A DNA stretch of 34,953 nucleotides from NCBI GenBank assembly GCA_009693245.1, contig SHXO01000023.1:1-34953 (forward strand), read 5' to 3'. The DNA is from Betaproteobacteria bacterium. GTDB lineage: Bacteria; Pseudomonadota; Gammaproteobacteria; Burkholderiales; SHXO01. Below, one piece after another: positions 25,624 to 34,836 of this stretch (positions are counted from its first letter, which is position 1; the number at the start of each line of letters is the position of its first letter). A program made the position numbers and the translations under genes. The notes beneath the pieces are model-generated. The model had not been told where the DNA came from. It worked only from the letters and a program-made list of their open reading frames with translations, and ran no database searches.

Positions 25624-25682
25624 AGGGTGAAACGTGAAGAGTGAAGCGCGAGGGCTTGGGGTCACGTTTCACGCCTAAGGAG
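25621..25682 (+). repeat. heptad-repeat palindrome at the gltA/sucA junction
   Basis: Four tandem heptads from the gltA stop codon onward (TGAAGGG, TGAAACG, TGAAGAG, TGAAGCG; 25621-25648). After a spacer come TCACGTT (25662-25668), TCACGCC (25669-25675) and TAAGGAG (25676-25682), which stays in the 7-bp register and supplies the sucA Shine-Dalgarno AAGGAG. The uninterrupted stem is 11 bp (GTGAAACGTGA at 25627-25637 with 25662-25672), so this copy has a shorter right arm than the others. Confidence 0.7.
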
Positions 25683-25691
25683 ATTTGAACA

Positions 25692-28562
25692 ATGATGCGC
25701 GAGTACCAAGCCAATTCCTACCTCTTCGGCGGTAACGCACCCTTCGTCGAGGAACTCTACGAAGCTTTTCTCGAGAATCCCGAGAGCGTTGTACCCCAAT
25801 GGCGGAGCTACTTCGAGCAGCTCCGGCAGCAACCCGGAGCGCGCGATGTCGCGCACGCGCCCATTGTCGAGTCCTTCGTGCAGATCACCAAGAAGCCCCG
25901 CTATGCCGCCGGGCCGCCGGTGGCGAGTGTCGACCGCAAGCAAGTCTCCGTCATTCAGCTCGTCGCCGAGTACAGGTTCCGCGGCGTGCGCTTGGCCCAA
26001 CTTGACCCTCTCAAGCGCCAGGAGCCGCCGCACATCGCGGAGCTGGAACCGGCCTATTACGATTTGACCGACGCGGACATGGACCGGGTGTTCACCACCG
26101 GTTCCCTGATCGGCCCCGAGCAAGCGACGCTGCGCGAAATCATCAAGGGGATGCGCGAAACCTATTGCGGCACCTTGGGTGTGGAGTACATGTACTTGAG
26201 CGACCGCCCGGAAAAGCGCTGGATCCAGGAACGCCTGGAACCCATTCGCGCCAAGCCCAGTTTCTCGCCGGATCAAAAACGTTTGATTCTCGGCCGGCTC
26301 ACCGCGGCCGAAGGTTTGGAGCGTTATCTGCACACGCGCTATGTGGGCCAGAAGCGCTTTTCGCTCGAAGGCAGCGACACCTTGATTCCCATGCTGGACA
26401 GCCTGCTTCAGCGCGCGGGGCAAGCAGGCGTGCAAGAACTGGTTATCGGCATGGCCCATCGCGGCCGCCTCAATGTGTTGGTCAACACCCTGGGCAAGAT
26501 GCCCAAGGATTTGTTCTCGGAATTCGAAGGCAAGCACGACGACGCGCTGCTGGCGGGCGACGTGAAGTACCACCAGGGTTTCTCTTCCGATGTGATGACG
26601 CCCGGCGGACCCATGCACCTGACGCTCGCCTTCAACCCGTCTCATCTGGAGATCGTCAATCCCGTGGTGGAAGGCTCCGTGCGCGCGCGCCAGCACCGGC
26701 GCAAGGACCGTGACGGCAACGAAGTATTGCCGGTTCTCATCCATGGCGATGCCGCCTTCGCGGGCCAGGGCGTGGTCATGGAGACGCTGAATCTTTCGCA
26801 AACGCGCGGCTACGGCACGGGCGGCACCGTGCACATCGTGGTCAACAACCAGATCGGTTTCACCACGTCGGATCCGCGCGACATGCGCTCGACGCTCTAC
26901 TGCACGGACGTGGCCAAGATGGTGGAAGCGCCCATCTTCCACGTCAACGGCGACGATCCGGAATCCGCGGTGATGGCCATCGAAATCGCACTCGATTACC
27001 GCACCAAATTCAAGAAGGATGTCGTCGTCGATCTCGTGTGCTTCCGCAAGCTGGGGCACAACGAGCAGGACGAACCCATGGTCACCCAGCCGATCATGTA
27101 CAAGAGCGTCAATGTGCATCCGGGAACCCGTAAGCTCTACGCGGACAAGCTGGCCGCCCAAGGGGTGATCGGTGCCCAGGACGCCGCCCAGATGATGGCG
27201 GATTACCGGCAAGCTCTGGAGGCGGGCCATCATACCAACAAGACCATCCTCTCCAATTACAGACCGCCCTTCGCCGTCGACTGGGCGCCTTACAAGAACA
27301 CCAAGTGGAACGAGAAGGACGACACCACCTTGCCGCTCGCGGATTTGCAGATGCTGGCGGAAAAGCTCACCACAATTCCCGATAACTTCAAGTTGCATCC
27401 GCGGGTGGAGAAAATCATCGCGGACCGCCGGCTGATGGGGCAGGGCAAGATGCCGGTGGATTGGGGCATGGCGGAGAATCTGGCCTACGCGTCGCTCTTG
27501 CGCGACGGATTTTCGGTGCGCATATCCGGGCAGGATTCCGGGCGCGGCACCTTCTTCCACCGCCACGCCGTGCTGCACGACCAAAACCGTGAAAAGTGGG
27601 ACGCGGGAACTTACATCCCCCTCAAGCATATCGCGCCTAACCAGGGCGATATCGCTGTGATCGATTCGGTGCTTTCCGAGGAAGCGGTGCTAGGTTTCGA
27701 GTACGGATACTCCACTTCCGAGCCCAATGAGCTGGTGGTGTGGGAAGCACAGTTTGGCGATTTCACCAACGGCGCGCAAGTGGTGATCGACCAGTTCATC
27801 GCCTCGGGCGAGGTGAAGTGGGGCAGGGTATGCGGTTTGGTCATGATGCTGCCGCACGGTTACGAAGGCCAGGGCCCGGAGCATTCCTCGGGGCGCATCG
27901 AGCGCTTCTTGCAACTATGCGCGGACTACAACATCCAGGTGTGCGTCCCGGCCACGCCGGTGCAAATGTTTTTCCTGCTGCGCCGGCAGATGATCCGGCC
28001 CTACCGCAAGCCGCTCATCATTTTCTCGCCCAAGAGTTTGCTGCGCCACAAGGAATCGGTGTCGCCGCTGGAGGAGTTCTCCGCCAGCAAGTTCATGCCG
28101 GTCAATGGCGAGTGGGATGTGGATATCAAACCCGAAAGAGTGAAGAGGGTGATCGTATGCAGCGGCAAGGTGTTCTACGACTTGCGCGCCGCGCGCCTCG
28201 AACGCGGCATCAAGGACATGGTGATCGTGCGCATCGCACAGCTCTATCCGTTTCCGCACGACGATTTTCAAGAGCAGATCAATTTGTACCGTAATACGGA
28301 GGAAGTGCTGTGGTGCCAGGAAGAACCGGGCAACCAGGGCGCTTGGCATCGCATCCAGCATTACCTGCTGCGGCACATGCGGCCTGATCAATTATTGGCC
28401 TATGCGCTACGGCCATCCTCCGCTTCGCCGGCGGCGGGTTATAGCTCGTTGCACATCGAGCAGCAAAAAGAAGTGGTGAACGCCGCTTTCCGGAAGATCA
28501 CGAATAACGTGGTCGGTTCCGTGCAAGGCACTGCCCGCGGTCCGGGCAGCACGCATTACTAA
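25692..28562 (+). CDS. sucA: 2-oxoglutarate dehydrogenase E1 component
   Basis: 956 residues, the usual size of SucA/OdhA. N-terminal [18 protein letters not shown] (E2-interacting segment); thiamine-diphosphate region [11 protein letters not shown] near residue 256 and [12 protein letters not shown] near 352; [12 protein letters not shown]-like C-terminal [13 protein letters not shown]. It decarboxylates 2-oxoglutarate and transfers succinyl to the E2 lipoate. Strong AAGGAG 9 nt upstream of the ATG at 25692 (a second ATG follows directly). sucB begins 13 nt after the stop. Confidence 0.97.
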   Translation: MMREYQANSYLFGGNAPFVEELYEAFLENPESVVPQWRSYFEQLRQQPGARDVAHAPIVESFVQITKKPRYAAGPPVASVDRKQVSVIQLVAEYRFRGVRLAQLDPLKRQEPPHIAELEPAYYDLTDADMDRVFTTGSLIGPEQATLREIIKGMRETYCGTLGVEYMYLSDRPEKRWIQERLEPIRAKPSFSPDQKRLILGRLTAAEGLERYLHTRYVGQKRFSLEGSDTLIPMLDSLLQRAGQAGVQELVIGMAHRGRLNVLVNTLGKMPKDLFSEFEGKHDDALLAGDVKYHQGFSSDVMTPGGPMHLTLAFNPSHLEIVNPVVEGSVRARQHRRKDRDGNEVLPVLIHGDAAFAGQGVVMETLNLSQTRGYGTGGTVHIVVNNQIGFTTSDPRDMRSTLYCTDVAKMVEAPIFHVNGDDPESAVMAIEIALDYRTKFKKDVVVDLVCFRKLGHNEQDEPMVTQPIMYKSVNVHPGTRKLYADKLAAQGVIGAQDAAQMMADYRQALEAGHHTNKTILSNYRPPFAVDWAPYKNTKWNEKDDTTLPLADLQMLAEKLTTIPDNFKLHPRVEKIIADRRLMGQGKMPVDWGMAENLAYASLLRDGFSVRISGQDSGRGTFFHRHAVLHDQNREKWDAGTYIPLKHIAPNQGDIAVIDSVLSEEAVLGFEYGYSTSEPNELVVWEAQFGDFTNGAQVVIDQFIASGEVKWGRVCGLVMMLPHGYEGQGPEHSSGRIERFLQLCADYNIQVCVPATPVQMFFLLRRQMIRPYRKPLIIFSPKSLLRHKESVSPLEEFSASKFMPVNGEWDVDIKPERVKRVIVCSGKVFYDLRAARLERGIKDMVIVRIAQLYPFPHDDFQEQINLYRNTEEVLWCQEEPGNQGAWHRIQHYLLRHMRPDQLLAYALRPSSASPAAGYSSLHIEQQKEVVNAAFRKITNNVVGSVQGTARGPGSTHY

Positions 28563-28575
28563 TAGGGAATCTCGC

Positions 28576-29787
28576 ATGCTGATTGAAGTCAAAGTACCGC
28601 AGCTCTCCGAATCCGTGGCCGAGGCGACCTTGGTCAACTGGCACAAGAAGGCCGGGGAGTTCGTCCAGCAAGACGAAAATCTCATCGACATCGAAACCGA
28701 CAAGGTGGTGCTCGAACTTCCGGCCCCGCAATCGGGCGTGCTGGCCTCCATCGTCAAGGCTGACGGAGAATCGGTGGTGAGCAACGAACTCATCGCTACC
28801 ATCGATACGGAAGGAAAGGCCAGCGCCATGGCGGCGGTACCAGCCGCCATAATGGAAAATACCGCGAATGGGAATAAGGCAATCAGTAAGGCCGCGGTCG
28901 CGGTGGAGGCCATGCCCGCCGCCAAGAAAATCGCGGCCGACCATAATCTAAACATTGATGCAATTAGTGGCACGGGACGAGGCGGGCGCGTCACCAAGGA
29001 AGATGTTCTCGCCAAGATGACGCAACCGGCACCCGCCAAACCATCGGGCATGCCAGCGCCGGTGAGCGTGGAAGGCGTTCTTGGCGCCCGGCCAGAACAA
29101 CGAGTCCCCATGTCGCGCTTGCGCGCGCGCGTGGCGGAACGTTTGCTGCAATCGCAATCCACGGCGGCGATCCTCACGACATTCAACGAGGTCAACATGC
29201 AACCCGTTATGGATCTGCGCGCGAAATACAAGGACAAATTCGAGAAGGATCACGGCGCGCGCTTGGGCTTCATGTCATTCTTCGTGAAGGCGGCCGTGCA
29301 TGCCCTGAAGCGCTTTCCCGTCGTGAACGCCTCCGTGGATGGCAACGACATCGTGTACCACGGCTACTTCGATATAGGCATCGCCGTCTCGAGTCCGCGC
29401 GGCTTGGTCGTGCCTATCCTGCGCAACGCGGAGCAGATGAGCCTGGCGGATGTGGAGAAACAGATCGCCGAATTCGGTAATCGCGCGAAGGAAGGCAAAC
29501 TCACCATGGAAGATCTGACCGGAGGCACTTTCTCCATCTCCAATGGCGGGGTCTTCGGTTCCATGCTCTCCACCCCCATCATCAACCCGCCGCAAAGCGC
29601 GATCCTGGGGGTGCACGCCACCAAGGAACGAGCCGTGGTGGAAAACGGCCAAATCGTCATCCGGCCGATGAATTACCTGGCGCTGTCCTACGACCACCGC
29701 ATCATCGACGGCCGCGAAGCCGTGCTGTCTCTCGTGGCTATCAAGGAAGCGTTGGAAGATCCGATGCGTTTGTTGCTGGAAGTATGA
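28576..29787 (+). CDS. sucB: dihydrolipoyl succinyltransferase (2-oxoglutarate dehydrogenase E2)
   Basis: 403 residues. Lipoyl domain at 1-76 with lipoylated Lys43 in [10 protein letters not shown]; peripheral subunit-binding domain [25 protein letters not shown] near 115-145; catalytic domain from about 175 with [11 protein letters not shown] (His374, Asp378). Transfers succinyl to CoA. AGGGAA precedes the ATG. Linkers are short and Ala-poor compared with pyruvate-dehydrogenase E2, supporting SucB. A heptad palindrome begins 5 nt after the stop. Confidence 0.97.
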   Translation: MLIEVKVPQLSESVAEATLVNWHKKAGEFVQQDENLIDIETDKVVLELPAPQSGVLASIVKADGESVVSNELIATIDTEGKASAMAAVPAAIMENTANGNKAISKAAVAVEAMPAAKKIAADHNLNIDAISGTGRGGRVTKEDVLAKMTQPAPAKPSGMPAPVSVEGVLGARPEQRVPMSRLRARVAERLLQSQSTAAILTTFNEVNMQPVMDLRAKYKDKFEKDHGARLGFMSFFVKAAVHALKRFPVVNASVDGNDIVYHGYFDIGIAVSSPRGLVVPILRNAEQMSLADVEKQIAEFGNRAKEGKLTMEDLTGGTFSISNGGVFGSMLSTPIINPPQSAILGVHATKERAVVENGQIVIRPMNYLALSYDHRIIDGREAVLSLVAIKEALEDPMRLLLEV

Positions 29788-29792
29788 GCAAA

Positions 29793-29903
29793 GGGAGGAG
29801 GGAAGTGGGAGGAGGGAGGAGTACACCCTCGTTCCACCCCTGTTCCCTTGAGGGGAGAGAAGATGAATTTCTCCTCCCTCCTCCCCCCTCCCACCTCCCT
29901 CTC
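29793..29903 (+). repeat. heptad-repeat palindrome at the sucB/lpdA junction
   Basis: Left arm 29793-29820: four purine heptads (three GGGAGGA and one GGGAAGT, second in order) followed by GTA. Right arm 29871-29898: CTCCTCC, CTCCTCC, CCCCTCC, CACCTCC, then CTCTC to 29903. The arms are complementary at 26 of 29 positions without gaps; the 47-nt spacer contains a smaller hairpin-prone segment. GTA plus a nearby CACCCTCG in the spacer also occurs in the sdhA/sdhB copy, indicating common descent of these two. Confidence 0.82.
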
Positions 29904-29908
29904 AAGAC

Positions 29909-31336
29909 ATGAACCAATTCGACGTCGCAGTCATCGGAGCGGGCCCCGGCGGTTACGTGGCTGCCATTCGTGCCGCGCAACTGGGCCTTAAGACCGTTTG
30001 TATCGATGATTGGAAGGATGCCAAGGGAAAGCCCAGCCTGGGCGGTACTTGCCTGAACGTGGGCTGCATACCATCGAAGGCCCTGCTGGAGTCCTCCGAA
30101 AATTTCGAGCGCGCGCGCGACAAGTTCGGCGAGCACGGCATCACCATCGAGAAACTCTCCGTGGATATTCCCAAGATGCTCGCGCGCAAGAACAAGATCG
30201 TCGATACCTTCACCATGGGCATCGCCATGCTGTTCAAGAAAAACAAGGTGACCTCGATGCACGGCCGCGGACGTTTCGTGGCGGCGGGAGAGCGTTACCA
30301 AATAGAGGTCAAGAACGGCGAGGACGTGCAGACCATCGAGGCGAAGCACGTCATCATCGCCACGGGGTCGCTGGCGCGTCATCTGCCCGGCGCCGAGGTG
30401 GATAACGAAATCGTGTGCGACAATGCCGGTGCGCTCGATTTCAAGGCCATTCCCAAGAAACTGGGCGTGATCGGCGCGGGCGTGATCGGTTTGGAAATGG
30501 GCAGCGTGTGGAAGCGCTTGGGCGCGCAAGTCATGATTCTGGAAGTGCTGCCGTCCTTTCTTCAGGCCGCGGATGAGCAAGTGGCGAAGGAAGCTTTTCG
30601 CATCTTCAATGGCGCGCAAGATTTGAGAATCCACATGGGCGTGCGCATTAGTGAAGTCAAGCGCGAAGACGGGGGTGTCAAAGTCACCTACCAGGACAAG
30701 GAAGGTAAAACCCAGATCGCCGGCTTCGACCGCCTGATCGTCGCCATCGGGCGTGTGCCCAACACGGCGGCCATTGGCGCGGAGGCAGTGGGGCTAAAGA
30801 TAGATGCCAAGGGTTACGTGGAAGTGGACGCGCGCAATCGCACCAATCTTCCCAACGTCTACGCCATCGGCGACGTGGTGCGCGGCCCCATGCTGGCGCA
30901 TAAATCGTCGGAGGAAGGCGTGATGGTGGCGGAGATCATCGCGGGCCAGAATCCGCATATGGATTTGAACACGATTCCCTGGGTGATCTACACCGCGCCA
31001 GAGATCGCTTGGGTGGGCAAGACTGAACAACAGTTGAAAGCGGATGGTGTGCAATACCGCGTGGGGCAATTTCCCTTCATTGCCAGCGGGCGCGCGCGTG
31101 CCTTGGGCGAGACCGCCGGTTTCGTCAAGATGCTGGCCGATGCCAAGACCGACAAAATTCTTGGCGTGCACATCATCGGCCCCTACGCCTCGGAACTCAT
31201 TTCCGAAGCCGTGGTAGCCATGGAATTCGGCGCCAGCAGCGAGGACATCGCGCGCATCGTCCATGCTCATCCCACCTTATCCGAGGCGCTGCACGAAGCC
31301 GCCCTTGGAGTGGATAAGCGGACGCTCAATCTTTAA
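29909..31336 (+). CDS. lpdA: dihydrolipoyl dehydrogenase (E3)
   Basis: 475 residues. FAD-binding [13 protein letters not shown] (8-20), redox-active disulfide Cys48/Cys53 in [16 protein letters not shown]-binding [13 protein letters not shown], second FAD motif NVYAIGDVV, and catalytic His454 in HAHPTLSE. Reoxidises dihydrolipoamide with NAD. The ATG follows the pyrimidine arm of the palindrome with only AAGAC between, so it has no good Shine-Dalgarno sequence; translation may depend on the upstream element or on coupling. Confidence 0.97.
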   Translation: MNQFDVAVIGAGPGGYVAAIRAAQLGLKTVCIDDWKDAKGKPSLGGTCLNVGCIPSKALLESSENFERARDKFGEHGITIEKLSVDIPKMLARKNKIVDTFTMGIAMLFKKNKVTSMHGRGRFVAAGERYQIEVKNGEDVQTIEAKHVIIATGSLARHLPGAEVDNEIVCDNAGALDFKAIPKKLGVIGAGVIGLEMGSVWKRLGAQVMILEVLPSFLQAADEQVAKEAFRIFNGAQDLRIHMGVRISEVKREDGGVKVTYQDKEGKTQIAGFDRLIVAIGRVPNTAAIGAEAVGLKIDAKGYVEVDARNRTNLPNVYAIGDVVRGPMLAHKSSEEGVMVAEIIAGQNPHMDLNTIPWVIYTAPEIAWVGKTEQQLKADGVQYRVGQFPFIASGRARALGETAGFVKMLADAKTDKILGVHIIGPYASELISEAVVAMEFGASSEDIARIVHAHPTLSEALHEAALGVDKRTLNL

Positions 31337-31343
31337 CCTGTAG

Positions 31344-32462
31344 ATGAACGCGCGAACGGACATCGTCATGCAAGGCGATGGGACACAGGCATCCTTTCGC
31401 GGCGCCCTAGAACGACTCGCTCTGGCCCATGGCTACCAACTCGACGACGCGCAACGCTCGGCCAGCACCGCGTTCGAGCGCCTGGAGAAAGATCTAAAGC
31501 ACTGGCCCTCCAAGGGGTTGTTGAAGCTTTTCAGTAAGCCCGCGCCCCTTCGCGGAATCTATTTATGCGGGGCGGTTGGGCGGGGCAAGACTTTCATCAT
31601 GGATGCCTTCTTCAGCTACTGCTCCGAACCCAAGAAGCGCCGGATCCATTTTCATCGTTTCATGAAAGAAACGCACGCGGAACTCAAGGCTCTGCAAGGC
31701 CGCCCGGATCCGCTCAGGCTGATCGCACGGCGCCTGGCGCGGGATTTCCGGTTGCTCTGTCTGGATGAGTTTCACGTCGCCGATATCGGCGACGCCATGA
31801 TCCTGAGCGGCTTGCTCTCCGGGCTCTTCAGCGAGGGGGTTGCTTTAGTGACAACCTCCAACGACGCGCCCAGCCAGCTCTATAGCCATGGCTTGCAGCG
31901 CGCCCGCTTTCTGCGCGCCATCGAAATCATTGAAACCCATCTGGAACTCGTTAGGCTGGATGGCCCGGTGGATTACCGTTTGCGGCACTTGCAGAAGGCA
32001 GGCGTTTATCACTCGCCGCTCAACGACCATACGGCCGAGGAAATGCGCTTGGCCTTCGTGGAAATCGCCGGCAGTGAAGGCGAGTCCGATTGCGAACTCG
32101 ATGTGGAGGAGCGCCCGCTCAAGGCCGTGCGAACCGGCGACGGAACCGCTTGGTTTACCTTCTCGGAACTGTGCGAAACCGCGCGCGGAACGGCCGATTA
32201 CATCGAGATCGCGCGCCGCTTCCACACCGTGTTGATCGAAGGCGTTCCGCGATTCGGCCCGGACGCAAAGGAAGCCATGCGCCGCTTCACCTGGCTGGTC
32301 GATGAGTTCTACGACCGGCGCGTGAACCTGGTGCTGTCGGCCGAGTGCGGGCTGGACAGGCTTCTCGAACAACAAGCGGATTTGCATGGTGCCGCTCGCA
32401 CGAGCAGCCGCCTAACCGAGATGCAGACGCAAGAGTATTTAGGGCAAGCACACTTGGCCTGA
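31344..32462 (+). CDS. zapE: cell division protein ZapE (AFG1-like ATPase)
   Basis: 372 residues of the AFG1/ZapE P-loop ATPase family. Walker A GAVGRGKT (76-83), Walker B LLCLDEFHV (Asp141, Glu142), sensor-like VTTSNDAPSQLYSHGLQR, and the C-terminal WLVDEFYDRRVNL. In E. coli ZapE acts at the division ring; mitochondrial AFG1 helps assemble or degrade respiratory subunits. Located 7 nt after lpdA, it is the last gene of the TCA operon, which favours a respiratory role here (inference). Weak ribosome-binding site; an ATG at 31368 is an alternative. Confidence 0.9.
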   Translation: MNARTDIVMQGDGTQASFRGALERLALAHGYQLDDAQRSASTAFERLEKDLKHWPSKGLLKLFSKPAPLRGIYLCGAVGRGKTFIMDAFFSYCSEPKKRRIHFHRFMKETHAELKALQGRPDPLRLIARRLARDFRLLCLDEFHVADIGDAMILSGLLSGLFSEGVALVTTSNDAPSQLYSHGLQRARFLRAIEIIETHLELVRLDGPVDYRLRHLQKAGVYHSPLNDHTAEEMRLAFVEIAGSEGESDCELDVEERPLKAVRTGDGTAWFTFSELCETARGTADYIEIARRFHTVLIEGVPRFGPDAKEAMRRFTWLVDEFYDRRVNLVLSAECGLDRLLEQQADLHGAARTSSRLTEMQTQEYLGQAHLA

Positions 32463-32525
32463 ACCCTAAGCCGTCATAGCCGGAACCAAAACGCACGCAC
32501 TCGCTTCGGCAACAATCATATTACG

Positions 32526-32583
32526 AACAAGGGGAGCCCCCCTTGTTTATCCCCCAAGAGGAACAAGGGGCGATCCCCTTGTT
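32526..32583. repeat. two tandem hairpins with identical arms downstream of zapE
   Basis: AACAAGGGG/CCCCTTGTT arms occur twice (32526-32547 and 32562-32583), each with a 4-nt loop (AGCC, CGAT). They repeat with a 36-bp period that also includes a following CCCCCAA. They lie in the convergent gap between zapE (plus) and the GNAT gene (minus), so they probably form a double terminator or protect 3' ends; there is only a short T-stretch after the first. Confidence 0.65.
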
Positions 32584-32647
32584 GAGCCCCCAAAGCGCCG
32601 TTCCGCAATTTCTTCTCCAATTCTGTCAACGGTGAATTCGTAAGAGA

Positions 32648-33172
32648 CTATTTACTAGCAGCTTGAGCGGCTATCCAGCGCTCGTCCGTTAGCACGACGG
32701 AAGTTTCGATTTGCCGCCCGGGAATGGACCAATATCTTCGGAGCAGAAAATCTTTCCGCGCAGCCGGCGCCACCGTGAAGCCATTGCGCTGGTAGAACCC
32801 GATGGCCCACGCCGCATCCGCCCACGTTCCGATCAACACTGGCTTATTCGTAAGACTTTTCACATGGCGAAGAAGTCTTGTCCCGATTCCCTTTCTTTGT
32901 TCGGATGGCGTGACGTAGGCATGGCGTACCAAGACGACCTCGCCCTTATCCTGGATTCCCATCACGCCTAGCAGTTTCTCTTTTTCTTCGGCCACGCAAA
33001 ATAGGACGCCGCTGGAAATTTCCGTCTCCAGTTCAGCAAGGGGCATATAGGGTTCATGCCACCTGTCCCGTGGTATGACTCCTTTGTAGGCCTGGGCGGC
33101 TGCGTTGATGACAGCCAGCACCGCCTTCATATCCGTATCGAGAAATTGCCGAATGGGCGGGCGTTGCGTCAT
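32648..33172 (-). CDS. GNAT-family N-acetyltransferase
   Basis: 174 residues with the GNAT acetyl-CoA-binding motif A, EQRKGIGTRLLRHV (QRKGIG at 92-97), the preceding beta-4 strand VVLVRHAYV and a C-terminal FYQRNGF typical of motif B. The substrate cannot be inferred. Transcribed alone toward zapE; 52 bp separate it from the broken gene upstream. Motifs are intact and the length is normal. Confidence 0.85.
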   Translation of the reverse strand: MTQRPPIRQFLDTDMKAVLAVINAAAQAYKGVIPRDRWHEPYMPLAELETEISSGVLFCVAEEKEKLLGVMGIQDKGEVVLVRHAYVTPSEQRKGIGTRLLRHVKSLTNKPVLIGTWADAAWAIGFYQRNGFTVAPAARKDFLLRRYWSIPGRQIETSVVLTDERWIAAQAASK

Positions 33173-33224
33173 GACGATTCGCGGTTGAGTCCTTCGTGCG
33201 GCGCAGTCGTTATCCGCGGGGTCT

Positions 33225-34672
33225 TCACGATCTGATGCGCTCCCCCCTTGGATCGTACAAGGGGGCGAGATGGAGCGTGCAGGGATGGCGTTCGGCCGCG
33301 ACTTCCAATTCGTAAATTCCTGTTTTCAGAAATGCCTCATCCAATCCGCTTGCGTTGCGAGCATACCCAAATCCAATGTTCTTTCGTACCGTATGGCCCC
33401 ATCCCGCGCTCGATAGCCATCCCACTCGCTCGCCGTCGCGGTAGATCGCTTCTCGTCCCAACAACACGATGTTGGGATCGTCCACCGTGGCGCCGCGAGC
33501 GGCAAGCCCCCATGTGGCGCGCGGAGAGTCCGCTACCGCTTCCTCATTCGCGCTGTCCGCCTGGCCCGCGGATTCGGCGCCGCGCCATCTTCCCGCCTGT
33601 GCGCTTCCCTTCGTGATCCAGGCGGGGCCGCCGTCCGCGCTGGCGGTGAAACCGTGCCCCTGAGCGCGGCACCAGCCAAGAAGATGCACGGCGAGATCCG
33701 GCGCCGTTCCCGTCACGCCTAGGCGCGAACCCACAGCCAAGTTTTGCAGCGCGCGCTTGATGAGGAGATGGTCGCCGCGATCGAGGCCGGCGCCCTAAAT
33801 ATCGATAACCGGCGATGGCGATGTTGCCGCTGGCATCGTAGAAGCCCGTTTCGTTTACGGCATCCTCAAGCAGCTGGTAGCCTTGCGTGCGCCCGGGTCT
33901 CCATGCCTTGAGTCCCTCCAGGTCAAGCAAGGGCCGAATCTCGGCATCAGCGTATGACATACCTAGCAGAATGCCATTGAATTGGGCAATCAAGTTCGGT
34001 GGTGCGCCTGGACTCACGCTGAAATTGCAATGATCGAAGGCCGGCGTTTGCACGAGCACGCGAGTCTGTCCAGCGGGCAGGGTGCCATCGTTGATGAAGG
34101 CCAAGTGATTGCCGTCGATCATGCAGGCGGCGTCGGCCTGGCCCGCCATGAGGGCACTCGCGGCGTCACGCTCGCCTCCAATGTGATCCCCGTGCTTGCC
34201 GCCCAGGACATCGAAGCGCAGCACGGAAAATTCCGTGCTGCGGTACCACTCCCTGGCGGCGCAGAACCTCCAGGGGAATCAGCGTCGCTTGAGGCGAATA
34301 GATGGCGCCCACGGCCACGCGCTTTCCCATCAAATCGTTGGAGGCCTTGACCGGCGAATCGGACTTCACCACGACGACGGAGGTGAGATCGCAATCCGCA
34401 TCACGCATGACAAGGGCTTCCATGGGAAGACCGCGTGCCTTGGCCATGCGCTGTGCCCGAATCCATGCGAGCGGAGAATTCCAGGCCACATGAATGCCGC
34501 CCTCGAACATGGCTTCGACCTGGCGCTCGTAGTTCGAGAACAACACGTAATCGAAGGGCAACCCATTCCTGGAAAAATATTCCTTGAAGCCATCCCAGAT
34601 GGTGACCACTTTGGGGGCGTAGGCCACGGCGCCCATGAGGAGCATCGGTTTATTGCGCATATGAGAAGACAT
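33225..34672 (-). pseudogene. broken gene: PhnD-like binding domain + TusA-like domain + GcvT C-terminal-like domain
   Basis: Three consecutive segments in different frames read as one protein of about 482 residues. Segment 1 (34672 to about 34241) and segment 2 (about 34239 to 33796) make a PhnD/SsuA-type substrate-binding domain (LLMGAVAYAPKVVTIWDGF, AWNSPLAWIRAQR, VGAIYSPQATL, then VLRFDVLGGKHGD, ADAACMIDGNH). Segment 3 (about 33792 to 33225) reads GLDRGDHLLIKRALQNL, a TusA-like fold ending WCRAQGH without the usual CPxP cysteine, and then LGREAIYRDGERVGWLSSAG...LAPLYDPRGERI, as in the C-terminal domain of GcvT/dimethylglycine dehydrogenases. One extra base near 34240 and one near 33793-33795 would each restore the frame. 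Segment 3 has no ATG start and is preceded in frame by TAG. No signal peptide is obvious. Alternatively these were two genes. Confidence 0.65.
34217..34242. repeat. perfect 12-bp palindrome at the first frameshift
   Basis: CGCAGCACGGAA (34217-34228), AA, TTCCGTGCTGCG (34231-34242), inside the PhnD-like coding sequence. The base whose removal restores the reading frame (about 34240) lies in the outer part of one arm. Confidence 0.7.
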
Positions 34673-34695
34673 GGTAGGCCGGGCTTCTTGCTACT

Positions 34696-34781
34696 GTTTC
34701 CCTCACCCTCGTTCCCTCTCCAGGAGGGCGAGGGAGGAAAAGCCCTTCTCCCCCCGGGAGAAGGGTGGGGATGAGAGAAAC
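34696..34781. repeat. REP-like intergenic element with nested hairpins
   Basis: Contains CCCTCACCCTCG paired with a downstream CGAGGG, and a perfect 10-bp hairpin CCCTTCTCCC (34743-34752), CCC loop, GGGAGAAGGG (34756-34765), all bounded by GTTTC...GAAAC. This composition resembles the dispersed CCCTCACCC/GGGAGAGGG-type elements common in proteobacterial genomes. It lies between the Ldh-type gene and the broken PhnD-like gene on the minus strand and could terminate the former. Confidence 0.6.
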
Positions 34782-34836
34782 GGCCTTGAATAAAATCTTG
34801 GTCATGAATTTAGGAAATCTCGATACGACATAGATT

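Noticed and set aside
25662-27629. 655-codon minus-strand open frame opposite sucA
   Set aside because: Runs antisense through a fully recognisable sucA; its protein is His/Arg/Gly-rich with no family features. High-GC codon use on the coding strand leaves such frames open.
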